Shown here: positions 9,160 through 18,400 of the stretch, in pieces
Numbering within the stretch: the stretch's first letter is position 1
Layout of the letters: every line of letters begins with the position of its first letter
Source: Cyanophora paradoxa
Taxonomy: Eukaryota; Glaucocystophyceae; Cyanophorales; Cyanophoraceae
Length of the DNA stretch: 64,000 nucleotides
Direction: 5' to 3'
NCBI GenBank assembly: GCA_004431415.1
Contig: QPMI01000710.1
Location: 1-64,000 of the forward strand
Notes under the pieces: model-generated
The model's database searches: none
What the model was told of the DNA's origin: nothing
The model's input: only the letters and a program-made list of their open reading frames with translations
Program-made: the position numbers and the translations under genes

Positions 9160-10226
9160 ATGACCTCTCTATTAGAAATCCCAAACTATGAACTTGCAGC
9201 CAAATCACTGCACAGCACCTCTCATGGAGTAGTTGATTCAACCCCTGGGTATATTTGTACTGAAACTTCAAGTAATACCTCTTTCACAGAGAATAATATA
9301 CTCAGAGTCAAAGAAATTCGATGTGATAGGAATGGAGGCAAGATAAGAACCACAGGAATTATTATCTCGAATAAAAATCAGGTTCAAGCAGGTCAAGTAG
9401 TCCCAGATTCAGCAATATATGATAATGTAGGTGGATTTACCACAGCACAGATAGTTTCTTTTGGTAACACAAGTAATACTTCCGCTCTTGTAGTCAAGAG
9501 TGGAGGAGCATACTTTGGAGAGGCATTAAAGGTGAATGGAACAGTAACAGCATCCATACTAAATGCTGGAAGTGGAATGTTTGAGAGTCCAATAAATTTT
9601 GAGGGTGGATATAATGCGAGTAGTTTTTCAGTTGGTGTTGGTGTCTTTTCCACAATGTTAAACACACCTGAAATTGAATCATCGAATGCACTCAATATCA
9701 AGAGAAATGCAGTGGTTACAGCAACCATAAACAATGTTTCCCCTTCAATAAATCTAATTAAATATCTGAAAGCTCCTCACCCTCGGTTTTGTATTGTAAA
9801 TTATTCAACATCAGCAGTTACTGTGGGAACCACATCAACAGCAAGAAGATTCGCTTTTAACAGAACTCTTGTGGATGCAAGCAATAATATCACATTATCC
9901 ACAGGCACCTTTACAGCACCTGTGTCCGGAATTTATAGATTCTTCTTCATTGTTCAAATGTCAACAGCTTCATCAACAGGGGAGTGTAGAGTTGCATTTA
10001 GAAAGAATGATTTGGCTCTTTCCCTCAATCGGTTCAAGAATTTTCAACTTACAATGGAAGGCGAAGTGTTCATATGGAGGCTTCTTTTGCTGTATATGCG
10101 AACGAATTTGTGAATGTTATACAAACCTGGACATCGTCCATGCAATATGATGCTACAATACAAGGTATTACCTGTTTTGGGGGCATCTCATCAGTAGATT
10201 ATAAACTTTTTGTTGGGAATTTATAG
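9160..10226 (+). CDS. fibre protein with C1q/TNF-like head (paralogue 1), probable frameshift near 10065
   Basis: It starts at MTSLLEIPNYELAA; the upstream in-frame ATG at 9124 lies inside the previous gene. The N-terminal block (TPGYICTETS, NNILRVKEIRCDRNGGKIRTT, VKSGGAYFGEALKVNGT) is shared with the next three fibre genes. The C-terminal part has the C1q-like signature GTFTAPVSGIYRFFF, a trimeric jelly-roll used for binding. The frame as sequenced stops at 10113, but a shift near 10065 continues through VHMEASFAVYANEFVNV to a stop at 10224-10226 that directly abuts the ATG of the next gene. That fit argues for an indel rather than a natural end. Likely a minor or alternative receptor-binding fibre. 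Confidence 0.75.
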
Positions 10227-11247
10227 ATGGCTACCCAAATTGCAGTTCCTGTTTTCTGTTATGCAGCACCTAAATTGCATCAACTGAACCACACAGTTAC
10301 AGATGCTATTCCCGGGTTTATTTGCACAGAAACCACAGGAGCAGATTCGTTTACTCAAAATTCGATTATCAGATGCAAGGAGATTCGATGTGATAGAAAT
10401 GCTGGAAAATAAGAACCACACAATTAATCGTAAGTAACAAGAATCAGGTGTTAACAGGTGGTGTAGTTGCTGATGCAGCTATTTATGATGATGCAGGTGG
10501 GGTGACCACACCACAGATTGTTACTTTTGATGGGACAGAAAATAATGCAGCACTTGTAGTTAAATCAGGTGGAGCATGGATAGGTTCGGAGCTTTTGTGA
10601 ATGGAACACTCTCAGCTGCAAACGTCTCAATTTCAGGCCAAACGACATTTACAGGTGTTGTGAATGCAAATGGTGGTCTTTTTGTTCCTACTTATACAGT
10701 CCCTGTGATGACCACAACCACAAAGATTCAAACACCTGAAATAGATACAGGAGCAAATGTAGATCTCATTCTGAAAGGCAATAGCACAGAAGTCGCACGA
10801 ATTGATGCAGGGGGTCTTACAATCGCAGCAAACTTTTATTTGAAGCAAGAAACCCAACCTCGATTTTGTGTTGGGTTTGGTGTAGCAACAAGAAGTGGAG
10901 TATATGGGCGTCTTACTAATTGGTTGCATGAATTCTTTGATAATACCAACTCATTTGATGTAGTAGAAGGGAAATTCACAGCGCCTATAAGTGGAGATTA
11001 TAGATTCTCTCTTAATTCTTATAGTATTGTTACCTCATCTGTGAGTGTAGATCTGAAAGTAAATGATCAGAATGTTTCAACAGAATTCAATTTCAGGGTA
11101 AACAACTCACAAACAGTAACCAACAAAACAATCATTTTGAGCGCAATACTCAGACTTGGAGCCGGGGATAATGTCTCTATTTATGCTGTTGATACTTCCA
11201 TTTCAGAATTCACAACGTTTAGTGGCGAATTGCTGAGCATAATTTAA
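10227..11247 (+). pseudogene. fibre protein with C1q-like head (paralogue 2), two frameshifts
   Basis: It begins MATQIAVPVF and follows paralogue 1 closely (PGFICTETT, NSIIRCKEIRCDRNAGK). The frame breaks at about 10408, continues in another frame (TTQLIVSNKNQV, AALVVKSGGAWIGSE), and shifts back near 10590 into VNGTLSAANVSISG. The rest is open to 11247 and ends with a C1q-like head (GKFTAPISGDYRFSL). All domains are present, so this is either a recently broken gene or a product of assembly indels. Its ATG abuts the upstream stop. Confidence 0.7.
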
Positions 11248-11249
11248 TT

Positions 11250-11260
11250 TCTACAAGTAG
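11250..11260 (+). promoter_or_regulatory. candidate viral promoter motif TCTACAAGTAG
   Basis: This motif differs by one base from the one at 5789-5800 and lies six bases before the ATG at 11267. It is recorded as the second copy of a possible shared promoter element. Confidence 0.35.
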
Positions 11261-11266
11261 TTTAGA

Positions 11267-11530
11267 ATGTCGAATATATACCAAGTAGTTCTGACTGATA
11301 CCGAAAAGTTGGGAATGGAATATTGCGCTGCTTCTGTTCAGGACTGGATTGATAATGCTGCCCACAACAGGGCAAGAATCGCAATTGATGAGATTGTTCA
11401 GAAAGAGATCCAATCTTGCATTTCATCAGGAGTTCAAATACCTACCTCAAAGGAAGCCATTGTATTACAGGCATTCCAAAGGGGAACTGTAAAGAAAGGC
11501 ATTGAGTATAACAATGTCACAGAAGAGTAG
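11267..11530 (+). CDS. 87-aa protein resembling small phage proteins encoded beside fibre genes
   Basis: A compact alpha-helical protein with the core WIDNAAHNRARIAIDEIVQKE and a C-terminal TSKEAIVLQAFQRG segment. From memory, this pattern resembles small uncharacterised proteins encoded next to tail or fibre genes in tailed phages; I cannot name a family. It is intact and sits between fibre paralogues 2 and 3, with a candidate promoter motif just upstream. A role in fibre assembly or as a virion component is a guess from position. Confidence 0.6.
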   Translation: MSNIYQVVLTDTEKLGMEYCAASVQDWIDNAAHNRARIAIDEIVQKEIQSCISSGVQIPTSKEAIVLQAFQRGTVKKGIEYNNVTEE

Positions 11531-11568
11531 TGAACATTATTTTTCTTTCCTTCTTAGTAAAAGAAGCA

Positions 11569-12413
11569 ATGGGTGAATATAATCGAGTTCAACTTCCAAT
11601 ATATTCCCTTGGATCCCCTGCTATGCACTTTCGCCAGCATGAAGTTAATGATGAGGTTCGTGGTTTAGAATCCACAGAGAGACCCAATTCCAATGGTAAC
11701 TCTTTTGATAAGAATTCGATTATTCGAGTTAAAGAACTGAGAGCAGACAAGAATTCGGGTGTGGTTAAAACAACTCGACTCCTTGTCTCAAATGCGAACT
11801 TCTTCCAACCCACTAATGGAGGTCCTGATGCTTACAGTGTAGACCTGAAAGCCCTCGATTTTGACAAGAATTCTGCTGCTGTAACTGTGAGATCAGGTGG
11901 AGCATTTATTGGTGGTGGTTGCAGAGTTTCAGGTCAACTCTCCTCATCAATTGCATACAATGATGTCCAGATACTCTTGAACAGAATGTTGAAGACCCAC
12001 AACGAATTCGATTATATATACCAGTTGCACAACAGCCAATTATTCAATTTTACCAAGGTTATACTGTCACACTTGAAAACTCTGAATTGATTGAAGGAAC
12101 CAAAAGAGTAATGAGAGGGCTGGTCATTCCTTCTGCAATGCTTTCTTTATGTAGAGCCAACAATAACCAGCCAGGTCACAGATACAATTTCAGTGTTCAA
12201 GGATATGATCATTTCGGCACAGGGTTCTGTGTTTATAATAACAATTTCACCTATGATCTGTTTGTTACAGATATTGGAAAATATACAATTACAGTTATGG
12301 GTATCAGAACAGATATAGCTGCTGTCTCAGCTCTAAGAGGTGTTACTCCTGATACTCTTTCTCAAACAGGGTTTTACCAGGAACCAGATGTGATTGATAA
12401 CCCAACCCCATAA
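11569..12413 (+). pseudogene. fibre protein paralogue 3, frameshift near 12010
   Basis: It starts MGEYNRVQLPIYSLG. The N-terminal block (RGLESTERPNSNGN, NSIIRVKELRADKNSGVVKTT, VSNANF, VRSGGAFIGGG) is closest to paralogue 4. The frame as sequenced runs to 12090. A change of frame at about 12010 leads into PVAQQPIIQFYQGYTVTLEN and on through RGLVIPSAMLSL to a stop at 12413. The second half aligns in style with the end of paralogue 4 (YDHFGTGFCVYNNNF against YDNFGIAYHGVNFG). Its C-terminal domain is different from the C1q-like heads of paralogues 1 and 2. Confidence 0.7.
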
Positions 12414-12436
12414 ATTATATATTACTTTAATGTAAA

Positions 12437-13264
12437 ATGGCTGCCCCAGTAGAGCGAATTATTACACCCCAACTCTCATTAGCAGCACCTGCAAATCACG
12501 TTTTGCAGCATGCTACTTTTGATGATGTAGAAGGTCTCCAATCCACAGAAGTACAACCTACAATGAATACCTTTGGTTCCACCCATAAACTGAGATTGCA
12601 GGAACTCAGATGTGATAAAAATAATGGTATAGTTAAGACAACGAAACTCCTTGTGACAAATGCGAACTTTTCTGCCCATTATGGAGACCCAGACAGTTAT
12701 GGTGATCCTCTTTCTACTTATTCTTTTGAATCTCGGTCGGGAGCTATTAACTGCAAAACGGGGGGAGCATATATTGGTGATGGTCTTCGGATTGGTGGAG
12801 CTGTTGGTGCGCCTCTTTTCGTAAATGATCAACCCAATCCCATTGATCCCAACACCAGAATTCGCACCTATGTCCCCAGTATGAATGCACCATACATTAT
12901 AAAGATCTTCCCAATTGTTGTGAATGAGCAGACATCAGTAGTTGATTCTCTTGTTGAGATTGGCGACCACTACAAGGTGGTTGTCGATATCCCACCAGAT
13001 GTTTATGCTGTTTGTCAAGTAGAGGGTGGAACCCCAAATATTGCAGTTGTGATCACTCCATATGATAATTTCGGAATTGCTTATCATGGAGTAAATTTCG
13101 GTCTTGAAGATTACCAGTTCTTGGTGAGAGCCACCAGATTTGGTATCTACAAATGCATTCTCTATGCTGAGAGAACCGATGCTATTGCAAGACAGAATAC
13201 ATATGCAGAATATTACGGCACAAATCGATACTTCCCCATTTTCGGGCAGGATACTGCTCCATAG
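12437..13264 (+). CDS. fibre protein paralogue 4, intact
   Basis: This 275-residue protein is the only uninterrupted member of the short-fibre family. The N-terminal block reads LQSTEVQPT, HKLRLQELRCDKNNGIVKTT, VTNANF and CKTGGAYIGDGLRIGG. The C-terminal half (IKIFPIVVNEQTSVVDSLVE to YYGTNRYFPIFGQDTAP) is shared with paralogue 3 and looks beta-rich, but I cannot assign a fold family. The conserved N-terminus with exchangeable C-terminal heads is the usual logic of attachment fibres. A TATA-like attatatatt lies about 20 bases upstream of the ATG. Confidence 0.75.
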   Translation: MAAPVERIITPQLSLAAPANHVLQHATFDDVEGLQSTEVQPTMNTFGSTHKLRLQELRCDKNNGIVKTTKLLVTNANFSAHYGDPDSYGDPLSTYSFESRSGAINCKTGGAYIGDGLRIGGAVGAPLFVNDQPNPIDPNTRIRTYVPSMNAPYIIKIFPIVVNEQTSVVDSLVEIGDHYKVVVDIPPDVYAVCQVEGGTPNIAVVITPYDNFGIAYHGVNFGLEDYQFLVRATRFGIYKCILYAERTDAIARQNTYAEYYGTNRYFPIFGQDTAP

Positions 13265-13291
13265 AAATCTCAGGTATATATAGAGAGAGGG

Positions 13292-13564
13292 ATGGATGAT
13301 AAAACAAAGAAATTCATAGAATCTGCAATGATGGTTCATGGTGATGCTAAATTCGATTACAGTGAGACAGTCTATAAGAAAGCACAAGAGAAGGTCTCTG
13401 TTAGATGCCTTAAATGCAACAAGATCCTGCAAACCTACCCATTTAATCATGTAAGGGGAAGTGGATGCAGAGAGTGCAACAAGAAATCCTCTCATGCATA
13501 TAGAAAAAAGACTACATCAGGAATTGTGATAGATGATAAACCAGTAGTTTTATATTTCGATTAG
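13292..13564 (+). CDS. DUF723-like zinc-binding protein
   Basis: A 90-residue protein with the pattern FIESAMMVHGDAKFDYSE, VSVRCLKCNKI, TYPFNHVRGSGCRECNKK. This matches the domain often written KAxxxHGxxYDYSxVxY...CxxHGxF...HxxGxGCPxC (DUF723 type), which usually accompanies homing or restriction-type endonucleases in phages and giant viruses. Two CxxC pairs (CLKC, CREC) would bind one zinc. No nuclease domain follows: the protein ends after a short tail, so it is the stand-alone domain or a remnant. A gtatatatagag box lies about 10 bases upstream. Confidence 0.7.
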   Translation: MDDKTKKFIESAMMVHGDAKFDYSETVYKKAQEKVSVRCLKCNKILQTYPFNHVRGSGCRECNKKSSHAYRKKTTSGIVIDDKPVVLYFD

Positions 13565-13710
13565 ATCTTTGAGAGAGAAATGAGAATCTTTCCCCATTTT
13601 CCCTTGGTGATTATGCATGTATCAAAGCAGTTGGGACAGGTCTTGTGGTAGTGCAACAGAATGATATCCACCAACTCATAAGGTAGCACTCTTGCTAAGA
13701 TGATTCGCAT
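13561..13710 (-). CDS. 49-aa cysteine-rich mini-protein overlapping the neighbour's stop
   Basis: On the minus strand, the ATG at 13710 opens a 49-codon frame: MRIILARVLPYELVDIIL, then LHYHKTCPNCFDTC and a basic tail. The stop overlaps the stop of the DUF723-like gene, the same tail-to-tail packing seen at 2827/2829. The LPYELVDIIL stretch resembles the start of an F-box, and HKTCPNCFDTC could bind zinc. Both are suggestions; the protein is too short for certainty. Confidence 0.45.
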   Translation of the reverse strand: MRIILARVLPYELVDIILLHYHKTCPNCFDTCIITKGKWGKILISLSKI

Positions 13711-13750
13711 TCTACCAATCGCGTTTTTAATTTTTCTAAATTATTCATAA

Positions 13751-14152
13751 ATGAATACTCATCGAGGCTTCCATGTGATGCTGGATTACAAATTCAGAAC
13801 CCAATTAGCAGTAGGAGTGGAAAACTTGGAGACAACAACCAGGTGGTTAATGCAGTTCTTACAAACTATTATTCAAGAGCAAGGTATTCGAGTAGTTCAC
13901 AAGCATTGCGAGATTTTCGATGGTGGTATTTCTCCTCCTGGTTTTGCAATGGTTCTTCTGCTGGATGAGAGCCATTGCACTGCTCACTGTTACTCAAATG
14001 AAGGTATGTTGGCGATTGATATATTCAGTTGTGGATTAGAAGCAGAGCGAAAAACCACGAGAGTATCTCATGAGATAGATGAGAGAATAACAGGTGTGTT
14101 TTCAGGGTTGGAGAAATCGGAGAAACATAGAGTATTGCGATTTCCGAGTTAG
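13751..14152 (+). CDS. SpeD-like pyruvoyl-dependent decarboxylase (S-adenosylmethionine decarboxylase family)
   Basis: A 133-residue protein with the layout of short prokaryotic SpeD: HVMLDYKF at the N-terminus, then LLLDESHCTAHCYSNEGMLA, then IDIFSCG. In SpeD the chain cuts itself between Glu and Ser of the ESH motif and the new Ser (codon 13970-13972 here) becomes the pyruvoyl cofactor. The downstream His (CTAH) and Cys (FSCG) match the processing and catalytic positions. The family makes decarboxylated AdoMet for spermidine; some phage and bacterial homologues instead decarboxylate ornithine or arginine. Composition matches the viral genes, not the GC-rich host. Viral polyamine supply for DNA packaging is a reasonable inference. 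Confidence 0.82.
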   Translation: MNTHRGFHVMLDYKFRTQLAVGVENLETTTRWLMQFLQTIIQEQGIRVVHKHCEIFDGGISPPGFAMVLLLDESHCTAHCYSNEGMLAIDIFSCGLEAERKTTRVSHEIDERITGVFSGLEKSEKHRVLRFPS

Positions 14153-14234
14153 TTGACACTGAGAAATTCAGAATTTCAGATGGTCTTACTGAAAATGGTC
14201 AGATAATCGGGTGTGACACCTATTTAATTGACTG

Positions 14235-14652
14235 TGACGCCTCTTTAATTGACTGTGACGCCTGTGACGCCTGTGACGCCTACTTTCAAACTTTTTAAAA
14301 TTTTCAAAAATGACAGACTTCTGAAAACAGCCGTCACAGCCGTCACAGGCGTCACACCCAATTAAAAATGGAATCTCTTTCTCTTACTGAGATTTTCGAG
14401 AATATATTCTTGTCTTACTGAAATCCGTCTTGTGACACCTCTGACACCTACAAAACACTATCCATTAATCAACCTTTTTGAAAATGCGAAGTTGTCTTAC
14501 TGGATATCGTCTGCAATTTCGCTGTGACACCTAATTTAATTGAGTGTGACGCCTGTGACGCCTGTGACACCTACTTTCAAACTTTTTAAAATTTTCAAAA
14601 TGACAGACTTCTGAAAACAGGCGTCACAGCCGTCACAGGCGTCACAGACATT
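14235..14652. repeat. two direct copies of a hairpin-forming tgacgcc repeat
   Basis: The block tgtgacgcctgtgacgcc...ctactttcaaactttttaaaattttcaaaa...gacagacttctgaaaac...gccgtcacaggcgtcaca occurs at about 14235-14355 and again at about 14541-14652 with few differences. Within each copy the left gtgacgcctgtgacgcc run is complementary to the right ggcgtcacagccgtcac run, so each can fold into a long hairpin with an AT-rich loop. Between and after the copies the text tcttactg recurs. No coding potential is visible. Confidence 0.8.
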
Positions 14653-14755
14653 CCACCCCTCTTACTGACTTTCTCAAAAACAAAACTATCTCTTACTGAA
14701 TATCATTTGAATACTACCTGTCACACTTGAATTCATTTATTCTGTTTTATAGAAC

Positions 14756-15015
14756 ATATGCAATCTAATCGATTGTTCAATTGGAGACCATGCAACTCTG
14801 TGACACTTTTTCGATCTAAAATATGCATCCGCAATCTCATCGATTGTTTAATTGGACATAATGCAGTTCCGATATATTCCAATAGAAAATCCCGCAATCT
14901 AATCGATTGTTTAATTGGAGATAATGCAACTCTGTGACACTTTTTCGGTGCAAAAATGTACATCAGCAATCTCATCGATTGTTCAATTGGACACAATGCA
15001 ACTCTGGGACATTTT
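14756..15015. repeat. four tandem copies of a roughly 70-bp AT-rich unit
   Basis: The core CAATCTMATCGATTGTTYAATTGGA starts at about 14761, 14831, 14894 and 14968. It is followed in three copies by nnatgcaactctgngacatttttt and ends near atgcatc/gtacatc. Each core contains the near-palindrome caatcKnatcgattg. It sits close to the right end of the AT-rich viral segment, where replication origins or terminal repeats of such viruses are expected. Confidence 0.8.
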
Positions 15016-15329
15016 TTGCGTTTTTCGATACAGAATGGGCGGTGGTCTACTTCAATACCAGAGAGATATATCGAGTTTATGCGAATTTATGCAATTTAAT
15101 CGCGATTATATCGATCTTTAAGTAGTTTAATGCAAATTAATCGCAGTTTTATATGTAATCGACAAAGAACATAATCAATCGATATAAGATCAATTGATTC
15201 AATCGTAAATATGCATAAAGTTAAACGCGTTTTTCATTTTTAATACAAAGTTTGCATTAATTTATACAAAGTTTGCATAAAAAGTTAAAGAATTTAATCG
15301 ATAAATACGTATTTTAGTATTAATTTTGA
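15016..15329. other. AT-rich stretch without a gene
   Basis: Only simple AT-rich text is visible, with several aatcgat/tttaatcga words and two copies of the phrase acaaagtttgcat. No open frame or splice signals worth reporting were seen. Confidence 0.5.
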
Positions 15330-15412
15330 CACATATGTATAAACTTATTTAAATCCAGGAGCGGAGCGCGAAGCGCGAAGCGGAGGGATTTAAATAAGTT
15401 TATACATATGTG
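15330..15412. repeat. perfect palindrome with 27-bp arms at the composition boundary
   Basis: The left arm at 15330-15356 (cacatatgtataaac...aaatcc) and right arm at 15386-15412 are exact reverse complements. They are separated by 29 bases of gcgaagcg-type sequence that is itself partly self-complementary. AT-rich viral DNA lies to the left and GC-richer Helitron-type coding DNA starts within 20 bases to the right. It could be the end of the viral insert, a hairpin telomere remnant or a transposon terminus. Confidence 0.9.
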
Positions 15413-15429
15413 TGGATGAGACGGAGGAG

Positions 15430-18400
15430 ATGAAAGCGGTCGAAAGCGTGCTTAATGACTTGCCGGAGGAAGCATCAACGAACCAGATTCTTCTCAAGGT
15501 GCTCCTTTTAATCACTCTCATCTGTGAGCATCGCTCTACGACTTTGACAATATTAATTGGTCATTCGCTTCAGATGCGTAATGCTATGTTGAATTGCCGG
15601 ACAATGTCTAAACAAGAAGCTGCATTGTACTGCCTAGGTGCGCCTCTTGCTCTTCGTGAGAGAATGAGCTTTGCAATTGCCAACTGCAGCCGCTTGATAG
15701 GTCTTCCACTGTTCTTTTCATCCCGTTCTTCATGCTCGGTAGCTGCATACCTTCCTGGAAAACGAGTGAGGCGGCTGAGGGACAAGCGGGAGCTCGAATT
15801 CCGCATGGATCGCAATCCAGAAGATCAAGACACGTGGGCTGACGATCAAGTGGATTATTACATGGCGCGCACTCGAGATCCAGCAGGTGAGGTTTTTAAT
15901 CACATTATAACTCTTCCAGCTGTACACGCTGAGCTTTGGTTCACAATTGCAACCAGGAGCAAGATCAGTCTTCGAGAACTTGACCTTCATGCAATACATG
16001 AATTGGTTCAATCTTCACTTCGGGGGCAATGGTCCTATCGGCGCTGGACCAGATTCAAACCTTGCTTCCGAGAACATTGATGCCGAGGCTCTTGAAGAAG
16101 GAGGAGACCTCGATTGCTGGGAACCAAATCCTCTGTGGTTCGATGTGGAGCATCGGAAGCAGCAACCACAATCAACCGCGCCACTGCGCCCCAAGGTTCC
16201 TGGCTCCGGGTAAATATGATTTGATATTATGTCTATACGTATCAGCCCTGAATAGGTTTAATCAATCGTATGCGCTACACAGTGTATGCCCACGGACAAA
16301 ATTGATGCCTCCTTTTCGGATTCATGAACTCCAGCAGCGTCGACGCCCTCGGACAGTCCGAGTGCGAGTGCCCAAGGACAGTGATCCTGACAGTTTGTAC
16401 AGTCTCCTGTTTATGCACGTCCCCTTTCGAAACGAACTCCATGACTTACTGGGCGTTGAACGCGAGGAGGACGTCACTCCCCAGATTATTGCAGCTGCAG
16501 TCGTCCGTCACCGTGCCACCATTGACTACAACATCCAGTTCACCCATTGCCATATGGCAGCTCGTCTTGGACGATCCCTTGAAAAATTTGACAAGGATTC
16601 CCGTCTCGCTGCTGCAGCTGGCAAGGATCTCCACCCGGATCCGGACGCACAGTCAATTACGTCAACTGGCACAGAGTCATCTGCAGCTCCACTCTGTCCC
16701 CCTGCTTCTGATGCATGTGTCATGACTACTGCAGACCTTGAAGCTCCCGAACCCAACAATCAAGTGCATGCGAGTGCTTCGATGGCAGTCGACTGCAATC
16801 CGTGCAACGATTTTGATACGGGAATTGTCACCGGTACCTGCAGCATCGCTGATGCTCCCTGCTCAAGCATAAGCATGCCTCCAGCTGCAGTAGCTCCAAC
16901 ACCCGGTGTGAACCTGCAAGACATTGATTCTATGTCACTGGATGTGCTGGAAAGGATGCTCAAGCCCAAACAGCGGGAGATGATGGTGGCTGTTCGTCAA
17001 ATGACCAGTCGCCTTGAATCACATTATGCAACACAGTCAGCGTAAGTCCCGTTTACATATGTGCATGCGCATTCAAGTTTCCTCAGACATAAACATTTTC
17101 TCTAGGCACAATGCGGCAGTGGCTGCCAACTCGGGGATGCCTGTTTGTCGGCAGGTCCAACCCCCTCCTGTCACTTCCAAGCTCCCAATCCACGTGGCAT
17201 GTGTTGGACCTGGCGGGACAGGTAAATCGCTATTGATCAAGACCATTGTGAAGTACATGCTTCAATGGAGTCGCGATCATGCCAACATGCAACAACCGTG
17301 TGGAAGTGGCGGCGTGCTGCTCATGTCGTGGACAGGCGTTGCTTCGTTCAATATTGGGGGCGGGACTGTATCGTCTCTTCTGGCGTTTGGAGCGCCTCCC
17401 AAGCCCGGTGAAACAAAGAGCACGTTCTATCCTCTATCCGGACAGCGGGCATGCCAGTTCCAAGCAAAGTATCGCGATGTGGAACTCATCATTATCGACG
17501 AAATCAGTTTCGTAGGTGGCAAGAATTTCTCACGGATCAACCAACGTCTGCAAGAGATCTTTCAGAGTGACGCCCCCTTTGCGGGCAAGTCTGTTATCTG
17601 CTTTGGCGATTTCTTCCAGCTACCTCCCGTGAAGGAGAAGAGAATTTTTAATGTACTTGAGCCACGTATGTGGCGTACTTTCCGATACGAAGATGATTGC
17701 GTGGAGGACAATCATCTGTGGTTGTCCTTCTTTCATCCTATCTTCCTTGATGAAGTAGTTCGACAAGCTGGCGATACAATGTGGAGAGACACTTGTCTTC
17801 GTCTGCGAGCTGGGAAATTCAGTGATGCAGATCAGCGCCTTATCCTTTCAAGGTACAATTCCAGTTCCAAGAGTGAATTCGAAGGGCTCGAAATATTTAC
17901 TACATCCACTCTGCACTCAGGTCGGCCAATCCGAAGGAGAACAAGCACGGCCACGCGCAGCTGGCAGAAGAACTCAAAACCACCGTCTGGCAGAACGCAC
18001 TACGTGTTTTTCCATGCAACAAGGACGTTGCAGCGTACAACCGAGCTCGCCTGCAAGCCACCTCTCGTCGTTATTTGGCCCCTATCATCACGCTCGAGGC
18101 TTTCGACGAGGGAGAATATGACAAGATCTCAAAGACGTGCAAACCTGCCGATCCAGTCGATGTAAGTAATTATATAAATTCCAGCCTTGCTGTTATTAAT
18201 GCGTGCTTATCAATGCCGGTTTTAGAATAAACAGGGCGAATTGTTATCAGCCAAATTCACATTTTGCCTGGGCTCTCGGGTGATCATGGTCCTGAACGAG
18301 GATACTCACGACGGCCTCGTCAATGGAGCTCTGGGCACATTGGTGGGGTGGGAATTTGATGGACCGGTCCCATCAACCACTTCACACATTCGCTTGCTCG

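Noticed and set aside
14756-15015. CRISPR-like regular repeats
   Set aside because: Units are adjacent about 70-bp tandem repeats that are themselves conserved, with no unique spacers and no cas genes; the genome is eukaryotic.
17853-17920. Frameshift in the Pif1 helicase
   Set aside because: A 68-nt GT-AG intron exactly restores the frame (LILSR to SANPKENKHG), so the gene is spliced, not broken.
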